Source of the DNA: CAWHNT01 sp963830775
GTDB taxonomy: Bacteria; Pseudomonadota; Alphaproteobacteria; Geminicoccales; Geminicoccaceae
DNA: 64,000 nt
Assembly (NCBI GenBank): GCA_963830775.1
Contig: CAWHNT010000055.1
Location: forward strand, 24,423 to 88,422
Reading direction: 5' to 3'
Shown piece by piece: positions 26,579-36,964 of the stretch. How positions within the stretch are numbered: position 1 is the first letter of the stretch; each line of letters begins with the position of its first letter. A program made the translations under genes and the position numbers. The notes under the pieces are model-generated. The model ran no database searches, was not told the origin of the DNA, and saw nothing but the letters and a program-made list of their open reading frames with translations.

Positions 26579-26610
26579 GAGCCGATCATACTGACCGCCT
26601 GTGCAGCCTT

Positions 26611-28378
26611 CTAGCCACGGCGGCCGAACAGGCGCTCGATGTCCTGGCGCGTAAGCTCGATATAGGTAGGCCGGCCGTGATTGCACTGGCCGGTAAAGGG
26701 CGTTCGCTCCATCTGCCGCAGGAGGGCGTTCATCTCCTCCAGGCTCAGCCGGCGCCCGGCGCGCACGCTGCCATGGCAGGCCATGGTGGCGGCGACCCGC
26801 TCCAGCGCCTCGGCCAGGGCGAGGCCGCTCTCGAGCTCCAGGAGGTCGCTGGCGAGGTCGCGCACCAGGCCCGCGGCCGAGGCCGCACCCAGCATGGCCG
26901 GGACCTCGCGCACCAGCACCGCATCGGCCCCGAACGGCTCCAGCAGCAGGCCCAGGGCCGCCAGCTCGTCCGCGCGCTCGATCAGCCGGGCGCGCTCGGC
27001 CGCCTCCAGCTCCACGATCTCGGGCAGCAGCAGCGTCTGCCGGGCGACGCCGCGCTCGCGCAGGCCCGCCTTCAGCCGCTCGTAGACGATCCGCTCGTGC
27101 GCCGCGTGCTGGTCGACCAGGATCAGCCCGTCCGCCGTCTCGGCCAGGATGTAGGAGGCATGGAGCTGGGCCCGTGCCGCACCCAGCGGATAGGCGGGTG
27201 CGGAAGCGGGCTCGGGCATCGGCCGGGCGGCAGGGGCGAGGTCGAGCAGGGCCGCGTCGTGGGCGAAGGAGGCGGGCGCCTCGGCCAGGGCGGCACCGGC
27301 CGCGGGTCGCCAGCCGGCCCCGCCCGGCCGGAAGCTGCCGAGGGCCGCCGTGCCGTTATGGGCGGCCGCCCGGTGCCCGTGCTCGGCCAGGGCCCGCTTC
27401 AGCGCCCCCACCACCAGCCCGCGCACCACCCCCGGCTCGCGGAAGCGCACCTCGGCCTTGGCCGGGTGGACGTTGACGTCGACCTGCTCGGGCGGAAGCT
27501 CGAGGTAGAGGGCCGCCACCGGCTGGCGGTCGTGGAACAGGAGGTCGCTGTAGCCGGCCCGCAGCGCCTGGCGCAGCAGCCGGTCCTGGACCGGGCGGCC
27601 GTTGACGGTGAGGTACTGCGAGCGCCCGTCCCTGCGGCTGAAGGTGGGCAGGCCGATGAAGCCGGTAAGCACGATGCCGTCGCGCTCCGCCTCGATCTCG
27701 ACCGCATCGGCCACGAACTCGCGCCCGATCACGACGGCAAGGCGCGGCGTGATCCCGCTGCCGAGGAGGTCGGCGCAGGGCTCGGCCCGGAAAGCCTGGC
27801 GGCCGTCGAGCGAGAGGCTGAGCCCGATCCCCGGCCGCGCCAGGGCCAGCCGGCGCACCGTCTCCAGGATGGCCTCGCCCTCGGCCCGCTCGCTCTTCAG
27901 GAAGTTGAGGCGCGCCGGCACCTTGTAGAAGAGGTCGCGGACCTCGACCCGGGTGCCGGGCGAGCCCGCCACCGGCCGCACCGGGGCGACCTCGCCGCCT
28001 TCGACCTCGAGGCACCAGGCGCTGCCGGCGTCACGGTCACGGCTGACGAGCCGCATCCGGCTCACGGCCGCGATCGAGGGCAGGGCCTCGCCGCGAAAGC
28101 CCATGGAAGTGATCCGGATCAGCGCGTCGTCGGCGAGCTTCGAGGTGGCGTGCCGCTCGATGGCCAGCGGCAGCTCGGCCTCGCCCATGCCGCAGCCATC
28201 GTCCTCGACCAGGATCAGCCCCCGGCCGCCCGCCTCGATCGCCGACGGCGATCCGTGACGCCCCGGCATCGATCGCGTTCTCGACCAGCTCCTTCACCAC
28301 CGACGCCGGCCGCTCCACCACCTCGCCGGCGGCGATGCGGTTGACGAGGTGCTCGGGCAGGCGGCGGATGGTGGGCAT
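26611..28378 (-). CDS. mutL: DNA mismatch repair protein MutL (one frameshift)
   Basis: GHKL ATPase coordinating mismatch repair, ~588 residues after correction. The N-terminal ATPase carries ELVENAIDAGA, then after the shift EDDGCGM, RHATSKL and GFRGEALPSI. The C-terminal domain has the endonuclease motif DQHAAHERIVYE plus CHGSVRAGRR and GQCNHGRPT, so it nicks DNA itself. One extra G near 28245 (coding GTCGGCGATC) breaks the frame between residues ~45 and 50. Total length 3n+1; likely an assembly error. Confidence 0.9.
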
Positions 28379-28516
28379 GAAGGCTACAGCGGGTCGCGGT
28401 CCAGGCCTGTTGGGATTGGAGGCGGCCTAGCCCAGCACGGCCGCTTGCGCCAGGGCAAGAAGCCCCGGCGTACCGCGCGTGCGAGGGCGGCTTCGCGCAG
28501 CAGGCAAGGAGACGCT

Positions 28517-28753
28517 TCAGGCAGGCTCGCTCTCATGCAGCTCCAGGCGGCGCTCGACACGCCGCATCTGCACGTCGAGGCGGTCCAACCGGACCGACAG
28601 GGCCGCGACGTCGACGTGCAGACCAGCGGCCAGCTCCTCAAGCCTGCCGGTGCGCACCGGCAGCTCGTCGAGCCGCCTCTCCATCCGCTCGGTCCGCTCG
28701 TCGATCCGACGCAGGTACCGGAGCACGATGCTGTCGGGTCCATCATCCGTCAT
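28517..28753 (-). CDS. Small coiled-coil protein, unknown function
   Basis: 78 residues from the ATG at 28753, which follows GGAGGG; another ATG lies five codons earlier. Heptad-rich and charged (YLRRIDERTERMERRLDELP and VRLDRLDVQMRRVERRLELH), so it should form a homomeric coiled coil. No membrane segment or known domain. Lies between mutL and the M16 genes on the same strand. Confidence 0.6.
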   Translation of the reverse strand: MTDDGPDSIVLRYLRRIDERTERMERRLDELPVRTGRLEELAAGLHVDVAALSVRLDRLDVQMRRVERRLELHESEPA

Positions 28754-28790
28754 GGAGCCCTCCGCCAAGCCTGCCGGCAGCCTACCCTGG

Positions 28791-30101
28791 TCACGTGCCC
28801 TCGCTCACCCCTTCCGGCGCCCCGGCGATGGCGAACAGCGGCTCGACGCCATAGAGCTGCGCCGCCACGCGGCGGACGTCGTCCAGCGTGACCGCCTCGA
28901 TCAGCGCGTTGCGGCGCTCGAGATAGTCGCGGCCCAGGCCGACATCGAGCATCGAGACCAGCGTCTTGGCGACCTGGTCGTTGCTGGTGAGGCGGAGCGC
29001 GAACGAGCCGGTGAGATAGGTCTTGGCGTCGGTCAGCTCCTGCTCCTCGACCCGGCCCTGGGCCAGGCCCTGCAGCTCCTGGCGGATGAGGCGGATCGAT
29101 TCCGCCACCTGCTCGTTCTTGGTGGCGACACCGCCCAGCCACAAGGGCGAGTGGTCGAGGTCGTAGAGGTAGGAGTAGACCGAGTAGGCGAGGCCGCGCT
29201 TCTCGCGGATCTCCTCGGTGAGGCGGGAGGCGAAGCCGCCGCCGCCCAGGATGTAGTTGGCGACGTAGGCGGCATAGTAGTCGGGATGCAGGCGCGGCAG
29301 GGCCGGGCCGCCGAAGGTGACCACGCTCTGCGGGTTGCGCAGGCGGACGATGACGGTGGCACCGATCACCGGAGCCAGGGCTTCCGGCTCCGGGCGCACG
29401 CCCGGTGAGGCGAGGTCGCCGAAGGCGTGGTCGAGGAGGGGTGCGAGCGCCTCGGCGGTGATGTCGCCCGACACGCCCACGCAGAGATTGTCGCGGCCGA
29501 GGCGGCTGGCGGGGAAGCCTATGAGCTGGTCGCGGGTGAGGGCGGCCACCGTCTCGGGCGTGCCGCGGGTCGGCCGGCCATAAGGGTGGCCCGGGAAGGC
29601 ACGCTCGAACCAGGCCCGCGAGGCCAGGTAGTTGGGCTCGGCCTCGAGGCGGCGCAGCTCGGCCGTGATCTGGCCGCGCACGCGCTCGACCGGCTCCGCA
29701 TCGAAGCGCGGCTCGTGCAGGGCCAGCCGCAGCAGCTCGAAGGCGTGCTCGCGCTGGGAGGAGAGCGTCTTCAGCTCGCCCGAGAGCCCGTCGCGGTCGG
29801 CATCGAAATGGAGCCGGATCGCGTTGTCCTCGAGCTGCTCGCGGAAGGCCTGGCTGTCGTAAGGGCCGGCACCCTCGTCGAGCAGGCCCATCGCCATGTA
29901 GGCCAGGCCCGGCCGGTCGGACGGGTCGACGGCGGCACCGCCGCGGAAATAGAAGCCCATGGAGAGGAAGGGCAAAGCCGGCTCGTGGATCAGGTAGGCG
30001 CGGACACCCTTCTTCGTCACCACCTCCTCGACGGGGTGGACACGGGCGCTGGAGGGTGCCGCGGCCGGGCGCAGCGTGATCCGCTCACCTACCATGGTCA
30101 T
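28791..30101 (-). CDS. M16-family peptidase homologue, non-catalytic subunit
   Basis: 436-residue insulinase-like protein. The position of the zinc motif lacks HxxEH (GGAAVDPSDRPGLAYMAMGL), but the M16 fold signatures remain: GGGGFASRLTEEIREKRGLA and the R/Y pair in YSVYSYLYD. It overlaps the catalytic paralogue upstream by ATGA, the common arrangement for a heterodimer in which one partner supplies the zinc site and the other the R/Y substrate-clamp residues. No signal peptide is evident. Confidence 0.88.
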   Translation of the reverse strand: MTMVGERITLRPAAAPSSARVHPVEEVVTKKGVRAYLIHEPALPFLSMGFYFRGGAAVDPSDRPGLAYMAMGLLDEGAGPYDSQAFREQLEDNAIRLHFDADRDGLSGELKTLSSQREHAFELLRLALHEPRFDAEPVERVRGQITAELRRLEAEPNYLASRAWFERAFPGHPYGRPTRGTPETVAALTRDQLIGFPASRLGRDNLCVGVSGDITAEALAPLLDHAFGDLASPGVRPEPEALAPVIGATVIVRLRNPQSVVTFGGPALPRLHPDYYAAYVANYILGGGGFASRLTEEIREKRGLAYSVYSYLYDLDHSPLWLGGVATKNEQVAESIRLIRQELQGLAQGRVEEQELTDAKTYLTGSFALRLTSNDQVAKTLVSMLDVGLGRDYLERRNALIEAVTLDDVRRVAAQLYGVEPLFAIAGAPEGVSEGT

Positions 30102-31438
30102 GCCGCCTCCTCCTGCGCCGGCAGCAGCATCGCCAGCACCGAGCGCTCGGGCCGCATCACCTCGCGCGCCGCGGCCGCGACCTCGGCCGCGGTCACGGCC
30201 GCCACCTTGGCGGGCCAGCTCTCGACCTCGGCCACGGTGAGGCCGGTGGTCAGGGCACTGCCGAAGATCTGCGCCGCCCCGTTCAGCGAGTCGAGGGCGT
30301 AGATGGTCTCGGCCAGCATCCGCCGCTTGACCCGGGTCACCTCCTCCTCGGTCACACCGTCCTTGAGCAGGCGCTGGACCTCGGCCTCGAGTGCCTCCTC
30401 CAGCCGCTCGATCTCCACCCCCGGCCGCGGGCTGGCATAGAGGCGCAAGGAGGTGTCGTCGCGGCTGCCGCCGCGATAGAAGGCGCCCGCCCCGGCGGCC
30501 AGGCCCTGCTCCACGACCAGCGCCCGGTAGAGCCGGCCGGTGGCCCCGCCGCCCAGGCACTGGGACAGCACCTCCAGCGGGTAGGCGTGCTGCCGGCCCT
30601 CCGAGATCAGGCTGGGGGCCAGCCAGGAGCGGATGAGGTTCGGCTGGCGGACGCGGCCGTCGCGCAGGATGATCCGCCGCTCGGCATGCTGCGGCGGCTC
30701 CTTGAGCCGGCTCCGTTCCGGCAGCGGCCGGGCCGGGATCTTCCCGTAGGTGGCCTCGACCATCGGCCGGAGCTCGGCGGCGTCGATGTCGCCGACCACG
30801 ACCAGCACGGCATTGTTGGGGGCGTACCACTTCTCGTAGAAGAGCTCGCAGTCCTGCCGCGTATAGCTCGCGATCTCGTGCTCCCAGCCGATCACCGGCA
30901 GCCGGTAGGGGTGGTGCAGCCACTGCGCCGCCGCCAGCTGCTCGCTCAGGCTCGCCGCGGGCTCGTTCTCGATCCGCTGCCGCCGCTCCTCCAGGATCAC
31001 GTCGCGCTCGGGATAGACCTCGGAATCGTTCAGGCGGAGGTTGACCATGCGGTCGGCCTCCATCTCCAGCATGAGCGGCAGCCGGTCCTTGGCGATCATC
31101 TGGAAATAGGCGGTGAAGTCGTGGCTGGTGACGGCGTTGTCGTTGCCGCCGTGCCGGGCCACGATCTTCGAGAACTCGCCGGGCGGGATCCGCTCGGTTC
31201 CCTTGAACATCAGATGCTCGAGGAAATGCGGCAGGCCCGACTTGCCGATCGGGCTGTCGGCCGTGCCGACCCGGTACCAGAGCCAGTGCGCCACCACCGG
31301 TGCCCGCCGGTTCGGGACCACGATCACCTCGAGCCCGTTGTCGAGCGTGAAGCATTCGGGGTTGAACAGGGAGGCCGGGATCTCCTCCGGGGCGATCTCG
31401 GTCGGGCTCAGGGCGATGGATGCCGGGGTGGCTCGCAA
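30098..31438 (-). CDS. M16-family zinc peptidase, catalytic subunit
   Basis: 446-residue insulinase/pitrilysin-like protease with the inverted zinc motif HFLEH (~71-75) in SGLPHFLEHLMFKGTERIPP and the distal Glu in YPERDVILEERRQR. It is the partner of the inactive paralogue it overlaps. The order ileS-lspA-DUF3035-M16-M16 is conserved in related alphaproteobacteria. No clear signal peptide. Confidence 0.92.
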   Translation of the reverse strand: MRATPASIALSPTEIAPEEIPASLFNPECFTLDNGLEVIVVPNRRAPVVAHWLWYRVGTADSPIGKSGLPHFLEHLMFKGTERIPPGEFSKIVARHGGNDNAVTSHDFTAYFQMIAKDRLPLMLEMEADRMVNLRLNDSEVYPERDVILEERRQRIENEPAASLSEQLAAAQWLHHPYRLPVIGWEHEIASYTRQDCELFYEKWYAPNNAVLVVVGDIDAAELRPMVEATYGKIPARPLPERSRLKEPPQHAERRIILRDGRVRQPNLIRSWLAPSLISEGRQHAYPLEVLSQCLGGGATGRLYRALVVEQGLAAGAGAFYRGGSRDDTSLRLYASPRPGVEIERLEEALEAEVQRLLKDGVTEEEVTRVKRRMLAETIYALDSLNGAAQIFGSALTTGLTVAEVESWPAKVAAVTAAEVAAAAREVMRPERSVLAMLLPAQEEAA

Positions 31439-31462
31439 CTCTCTCTCCTATGGGAGCCGGCC

Positions 31463-31993
31463 TCAGGGGGCCGGAAGGGGGGTGCTGCCGGTCCGCGCGG
31501 TGACCACGCTGCCCGTGCCGGACCTCAGCCGGGCCGCCTCGGCCGAGGGGTTCAGCACCTCGTCCTGCGGCTCGAATTGCTTTTGCTGGAAGCTCAGGAT
31601 GTAGAGGAAGGTACGCCGGTCGAGCTGGGCCAGCTCACCGTTCTCGGCCACGATCCGGTTCCTGATGTCGGGCTCGGCCGCGACCGGGCTGGCCTGGAGG
31701 AGCGCCTGCTCGCCCGGGCTCAGCGTGCCGCCGACCGCGGCGGTCTCGTCCCCGGTCAGGATCGAGCGCGCCTCGCGCGACGGATCGGGCTGGACGGTGG
31801 AGACGGAACCCGGCTGCGGCGGCCGCAGCGTGGCGTCCGGTGGAATGACCAAGGGTGCCCTGCGGACGACCTGGAACTCGTCCGGCGAGCGCCTGCCCAA
31901 CCCCAGCGATTCCTGCACCGTCGTGTCGCAGCCCGCGACAAGCAGCAGGACCGAACCCATCATCGCGGCCCGGCCGAGCTCACGCCCGCGCAT
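31463..31993 (-). CDS. DUF3035 lipoprotein
   Basis: 176-residue lipoprotein: signal segment MMGSVLLLVAG then Cys (lipobox VAGC, residue ~22). The conserved alphaproteobacterial motif is FQVVRRAPLVIPPDATLRPP just after the lipid anchor; the rest is low complexity. This R-x-PL-x-PP motif resembles that of BamC/BamF, so a role with the outer-membrane assembly complex is possible but unproven. Overlaps lspA by 14 bp. Confidence 0.82.
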   Translation of the reverse strand: MRGRELGRAAMMGSVLLLVAGCDTTVQESLGLGRRSPDEFQVVRRAPLVIPPDATLRPPQPGSVSTVQPDPSREARSILTGDETAAVGGTLSPGEQALLQASPVAAEPDIRNRIVAENGELAQLDRRTFLYILSFQQKQFEPQDEVLNPSAEAARLRSGTGSVVTARTGSTPLPAP

Positions 31994-32481
31994 CCGTCTC
32001 TCCCCGCCTCTCAGTTATGGTGTTGCGGCGCAGGAACAAGCTGTCGATCAGCAGCAGGCCTGCACCGATCACGATGGCACTGTCGGCCACGTTGAAGGCC
32101 GGCCAGTGGTAGCCGGCGAGATGGAAGTCCAGGAAATCGACCACCGCCCCGAAGCGGAGCCGGTCGATGATGTTGCCGACGGCCCCGGCGAGCACGAGCC
32201 ACAAGGCCGTCTGCGGCAGCACCCGCTGCTCGCGCCAGAGCCAGGCGACGAGGAAGGCGGCGATGACCAGGGCCAGAGCCCACGAGCAGCCAGGGTGCGG
32301 CATGGCCGGCCCCGCTCAGCATGCCGAAGCTGACGCCCCGGTTCCAGACCAGGACCAGGTTGAAGAACGGGGTGACGACCACCGGCAGCACGGGGTCGAG
32401 GTGGAGCAGTGCCAGGTGCTTGGTCAGCTGGTCGAGCGCCAGCACGGCGACGGCAAGAGCGAGGCCGACGACGAGCCGCAT
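31980..32481 (-). CDS. lspA: Lipoprotein signal peptidase II (one frameshift)
   Basis: About 166-residue four-helix inner-membrane aspartyl protease removing lipoprotein signal peptides. First frame: MRLVVGLALAVAVLALDQLT, then NLVLVWNRGVSFGML. Second frame: catalytic GNIIDRLRFGAVVDFLDF and FNVADSAI with both active-site Asp residues. One extra base near 32276 (coding GTGGGCTCTGGCC) separates them. An essential gene with length 3n+1, so an assembly error is likely. Fittingly, the adjacent gene encodes a lipoprotein. Confidence 0.88.
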
Positions 32482-32483
32482 CG

Positions 32484-35313
32484 CTAGGCCGCCTGCCGAC
32501 CGAGCACGTCGCTGCACCGGTCGCAGAGCTGCCCGCTCTCGAGCGCCACCTCCGGCAGCACCCGCCAGCAGCGGGCGCACTTGTCGCCTTCCGCCGGGCC
32601 CGGCACCACCGCCACGCCCGGCACCTCGGCGAGGCGGAAGGCACCCTCGGGCGCCTCGCCGTCCCGCAGCTCGATGGCGCTGGTGATCGCGAGCTCCGCA
32701 AGGTCGAGGCCTTCCAGCGCCGCCCGGTCCTCGGCCCCGAGATAGACGACCGGTGCCGCCTGCAGGCTGGAGCCGATCCGCTTCTCCTGCCGCTCCACTT
32801 CCAACGCACCGGTCACCACCCGCCGGACCCGGCGCACGCGCTCCCAGCGCTCGCCCAGCGTCGGATCGAGCCACTCGCCCGGCAGGTCGGGGAACGTGCG
32901 CAGGTGCACGCTGCCGTCCTCGCTGGGATACCGGGCGAGCCAGGTCTCCTCGGCCGTGAACACCAGCACCGGCGCCAGCCAGGCAGTCAGGCAGCGGAAC
33001 AGCTCGTCGAGCACCGTCCGTGCCGCCCGGCGCGTCGTGCTCTCGCGCGCGTCGCAGTAGAGGCTGTCCTTGCGGACGTCGAAGTAGAAGGCCGAGAGGT
33101 CGGTGGCGCAGAAATTGTGGATGGCGCCATAGAGCTTCGCGAAGTCGAAGCTCCAGTTGCACTCGCGGACCAGCGCGTCGAGCTCGGCCAGCCGATGCAG
33201 CACCCAGCGCTCCAGCTCCGGCATCTCGCTCGCGCGGCAGCCGCTCGGCCTCGTTGAAGCCGGCGAGGTTGCCCAGGACATAGCGCAGCGTGTTGCGCAG
33301 GCGGCGATAATTGTCGCCGATCCCGTCCAGGATCTCCTTCCCGATCCGGATGTCCTCGGCATAGTCGGACGAGACCACCCACAAGCGCAGGATGTCGGCG
33401 CCATGGGTCTTCATCAGGTCGATGGGCGAGAGCACGTTGCCCAAGGACTTCGACATCTTGCGCCCGTCGCCGTCGACCACGAAGCCGTGGGTGAGCACGG
33501 CATCGTAGGGGGCGCGGCCGCGGGTGCCGCAGCTCTCGAGCAAGGAGCTGTGGAACCAGCCGCGATGCTGGTCCGAGCCCTCGAGATAGAGGTCGGCCGG
33601 CCAGCGCAGCTCAGGCCGCCGCTCCAGGACGAAGGCGTGGGTCGAGCCGCTCTCGAACCAGACGTCGAGGATGTCGTCGACCTTCTCGTACTCCTCGGCC
33701 CGGTAGCGCTCGCCCAGGAAGCTCTGCGGGTCGCGTGTCCACCACGCGTCCGCCCCCTCCTCCTCGAAGGCAAGTGCGATGCGCTCGACCACCTCAAGGT
33801 CGCGCAGGACCTCGCCCGTGGCCTTGTGGACGAAGACGGCGATCGGCACGCCCCAGGCGCGCTGGCGCGAGATGCACCAGTCGGGCCGGGTCTCCATCAT
33901 CGAGCGCAGGCGGTTGCGGCCGCGGGCCGGGACGAAGCGGGTCTCGTCGATGGCGGCCAGCGCCTTGTCGCGCAGGCGGCCGGCACCCTCCATCGGGATG
34001 AACCACTGCGCGGTGGCGCGGAAGATCACCGGCGCCTTGGAGCGCCAGGAATGAGGGTAGCTGTGCTGGAGCGTGCCGCGCGCCAGCAGGGACTCACGCT
34101 CGGCGAGCGCCGCCGTCACCGGCTCGTTGGCGGGCCAGCGCCGGCCGTCGAACACCTTGAGCCCGGCGAAGCCCGGCACGGCCTCGGTATAGCTGCCGTC
34201 CTCGGCCACCGTGTCCGGCACCTCGAGCCCGTGCTTCGCACCCAGCTCGTAGTCGTCCTCGCCATGGCTGGGGGCGATGTGGACGAGGCCGGTGCCCTGG
34301 TCGGTGGTGACGAAGTCGCCGGCCAGCAGCGGGACGTCGAAGCCGTAGGCGTCGGCATGGCCGCGCAAGGGGTGCGACGCCACCGCACCCGCAAGCTCCG
34401 CCCCCTTGAAGGCCGCGACCTCGGTGTAGTGGGTGATCTCGGCCGCGGCCGCCACCGCCTGGACGAGCTGGGCGCCCAGGATCAGGAGCTCGCCAACCCT
34501 CGCCGAGCTGCCTTCGGCCGCGTCGTCGACGCGGACCAGCAGGTAGTCCACGTCCTCGCCATAGGCGACGGCGCGGTTGGCCGGGATGGTCCAGGGTGTC
34601 GTGGTCCAGATGACGGCACTGGCCCCCACCAGCTCCGGCCGAGGTGCTCTGGTCAGGGGAAAGCGGACATAGATCGTGGGGCTGGTATGGTCGTGATACT
34701 CGACCTCGGCTTCGGCGAGGGCCGTCTTCTCGACCACCGACCACATCACCGACTTCTTGCCGCGATAGAGCTCGCCCGAGCAGAGGAACTTCGCGAACTC
34801 GCGGAAGATGTCGGCCTCGGCCTTGAGCTTCATGGTGGCGTAGGGATCGTCCCAGTCGCCGACCACGCCCAGGCGCTTGAACTCCTGGCGCTGGATGTCG
34901 AGCCACTTCTCGGCAAACTCGCGGCATTCCTGGCGGAAGGCCACGATCGGCACCGCGTCCTTGTCCTTGCCCTTCTTCCGGTACTCCTGCTCGATCCGCC
35001 ACTCGATCGGCAGGCCGTGGCAGTCCCAGCCCGGGACGTAGGGCGCGTCCTTGCCCAGCATCTGCTGGCCGCGGTTGATCACGTCCTTCAGGATCTTGTT
35101 GAGGGCCGTGCCCATGTGCAGGTGGCCGTTGGCGTAGGGCGGCCCGTCATGCAGGATGAAGAGCGGCCGGCCCTCGGACTCCTGGCGCAGGCGGCGGTAG
35201 AGGCCCATGCGCTCCCAGCGCTCGAGCAGGGCCGGCTCGCGCTGCGGCAGGCCCGCCTTCATCGGGAAGTCGGTGCGCGGCAGGAACACCGTGTCGCGAT
35301 AGTCTTGGCTCAT
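32484..35313 (-). CDS. ileS: Isoleucyl-tRNA synthetase (one frameshift)
   Basis: About 943-residue class I synthetase. PPYANGHLHMGTAL (HIGH motif) is near residue 60, WTTTPWTIPANRA marks the CP1 editing domain, and GRKMSKSLGN (KMSKS) follows. After a one-base excess at ~33226-33232 the C-terminal anticodon domain continues in the next frame and ends with the zinc cluster CARCW...CDRC. The start at 35313 (MSQDYRDTVFLP) gives the normal N-terminus. Essential gene, length 3n+1, so probably intact in the cell. lspA begins 3 bp after its stop. Confidence 0.93.
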
Positions 35314-35329
35314 CGATCGAATATCCGGT

Positions 35330-36281
35330 TCAGGCCGGGACGAGGCCGTGGATCGCCCGGGCCTCGGCACTGTCGCGCGCGATCTGCGCCTTCAGCTCGT
35401 CGAGGCCGGCGAACTTGCGCTCGCCGCGCAGTCGCTCGAGGAAGGCCACCTGCATCCGCCGGCCATAGAGATCGCCGCCACCCTCGAGCAGATGCACTTC
35501 CAGGAGCAGCTTCGTCCCGTCGACCGTGGGCCTGTGCCCGAAATTGGCGACGGCGGGCCGTGATGTCATCCCTTGCGGCTCGCGCAAACCCGCTTTCACC
35601 GCATAGACGCCCTTGGCCGGCAGCAGCGGGCTCCGGCCCAGGGGATCGACATTGGCGGTCGGGAAGCCCAGCGTCCGGCCGCGCCGGTCGCCCGGCCGGA
35701 CGATGCCGTCCACGGCGTAGGCATAGCCCAAGAGCCGCGCCGCCAGCCCGACCTCGCCGTCCTCCAGGGCGGTGCGGATGCGGGTCGAGGAGCAGTCGGC
35801 CCCCTCGGCCTCCACCCGCGGGACCGCCCGCACGCGGAACCCGTGCTCGGCGGCCCAGCCGCGCCATGAGGTCCATGTCGCCGCCCCGGCGATGGCCGAA
35901 GCGGAAGTCCTGTCCCGCCGCCAGCGCCCGGATGCCGAGCCGCCCGACCAGCACCTCCGCGACGAACGCCTCGGGGCCGAGCTGCATCAGCCGGGCGTCG
36001 AAGCGGAGGATGTGGAGGACCTCGACCCCGAGATCGCGGAAGAGCTCGATCTTGCGCCGCAGCGGGGTCAGGCGGGCGGGGGCACGGTCCGGATGCAGCA
36101 CCTCGCGCGGGTGTGGCTCGAAGGTGATGACGCCGAATGGTGCAGTCAGCTCGCGGGCGAGTGTGCGCGCCGCGTCGAGCACGGCCCGGTGCCCGCGGTG
36201 AATCCCGTCGAAATTGCCGATCGCCACCGCCGCACCGAGCCCAGCCCCCGGTGCGCGGGCGCCCGCCCGGACAATGCGCAT
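35330..36281 (-). CDS. ribF: Bifunctional riboflavin kinase/FAD synthetase (one frameshift)
   Basis: About 316 residues. N-terminal FAD-synthetase nucleotidyltransferase: AIGNFDGIHRGHRAVL (GxFDGxHxGH motif) and ITFEPHPREV. C-terminal riboflavin kinase: STRIRTALEDGEVGLAARLL, GDRRGRTLGFPTANV and KGVYAV. One extra base near 35850 separates the two frames. It lies 16 bp upstream of ileS in the conserved ribF-ileS-lspA order. Essential, length 3n+1. Confidence 0.9.
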
Positions 36282-36355
36282 GGCCGCGTTTCTTCCATGC
36301 AGGCCGTGGCCTGTAAAGCCGATTCCCCGCGGCCGCGGCCCCGGGGCCACAGCCC

Positions 36356-36796
36356 TCAGCTGGTCTTGGGGGCCGGCCGGCGCGGCACGAACAGGACCGC
36401 CTCGCCCTCCAGCACGTTCTTGCCCAGCACCTTGCAGGCGGTATCGAAGATGGCCCGCTTCTTCTCCCGGTCGACCGTGCGCAAGGTCACCTCGGCCCGC
36501 ACGGTGTCGCCGGAGCGGACGGGGGCCAGGAAGCGCATGGTCTGGCTGACATAGATGCAGCCCGGGCCCGGCAGCTTGGTGCCGAGCACGGTGGAGATCA
36601 GGCTGGCGGTCAGCATGCCGTGCACGATCCGGCCGTGGAACGGCGTGCCGGCGGCGAACTCCTCGTTCAGATGGACGGGGTTGGTATCGCCGGAGACGCC
36701 GGCGAACATGAGGATGTCGGCATCGGTGATCGTCTTGCCGAACGTGGCCGTCATTCCCGGCTCGAGATCCTCGATGAAATAGCCGTCGAGCGACAT
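36356..36796 (-). CDS. MaoC-family (R)-enoyl-CoA hydratase
   Basis: 146-residue hotdog-fold hydratase with the catalytic Asp/His signature SGDTNPVHLNEEFA (hydratase 2 motif) near residue 35, then GRIVHGML. Size and sequence match PhaJ-like (R)-specific enoyl-CoA hydratases that supply PHA monomers or act in beta-oxidation. It is short for the mesaconyl-CoA hydratase of the ethylmalonyl-CoA pathway, so that role is not claimed. Confidence 0.85.
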   Translation of the reverse strand: MSLDGYFIEDLEPGMTATFGKTITDADILMFAGVSGDTNPVHLNEEFAAGTPFHGRIVHGMLTASLISTVLGTKLPGPGCIYVSQTMRFLAPVRSGDTVRAEVTLRTVDREKKRAIFDTACKVLGKNVLEGEAVLFVPRRPAPKTS

Positions 36797-36964
36797 GCTT
36801 GACCTTCCAGGTGGCTCTTTGCCCGAGCGTGTTTCTGCGCTGCAAAATGGAGCATGTGGCAGCGCATCATCAAGAGCTACGAGCAGGCGGGCTGCCATCG
36901 TGCCGCTTGACCGGCAATAACCTCGCTCTATGCCTCCTGCGCACCCTGCATGGAGCTGTCGCCA

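Noticed and set aside
28791..30101. Treating the second M16 protein as a pseudogene because it lacks HxxEH
   Set aside because: The frame is intact and the non-catalytic partner arrangement is common in bacterial M16 heterodimers.
33157..36201. A ~1000-codon plus-strand frame opposite ileS and ribF
   Set aside because: Antisense shadow of conserved genes; composition is His/Asp/Gly-rich with no recognisable motif.
36356..36796. Assigning the MaoC protein as mesaconyl-CoA hydratase of the ethylmalonyl-CoA pathway
   Set aside because: It is a single short hotdog domain of PhaJ type; mesaconyl-CoA hydratases are roughly twice as long, and it lies far from the ecm/ccr/mcd cluster.
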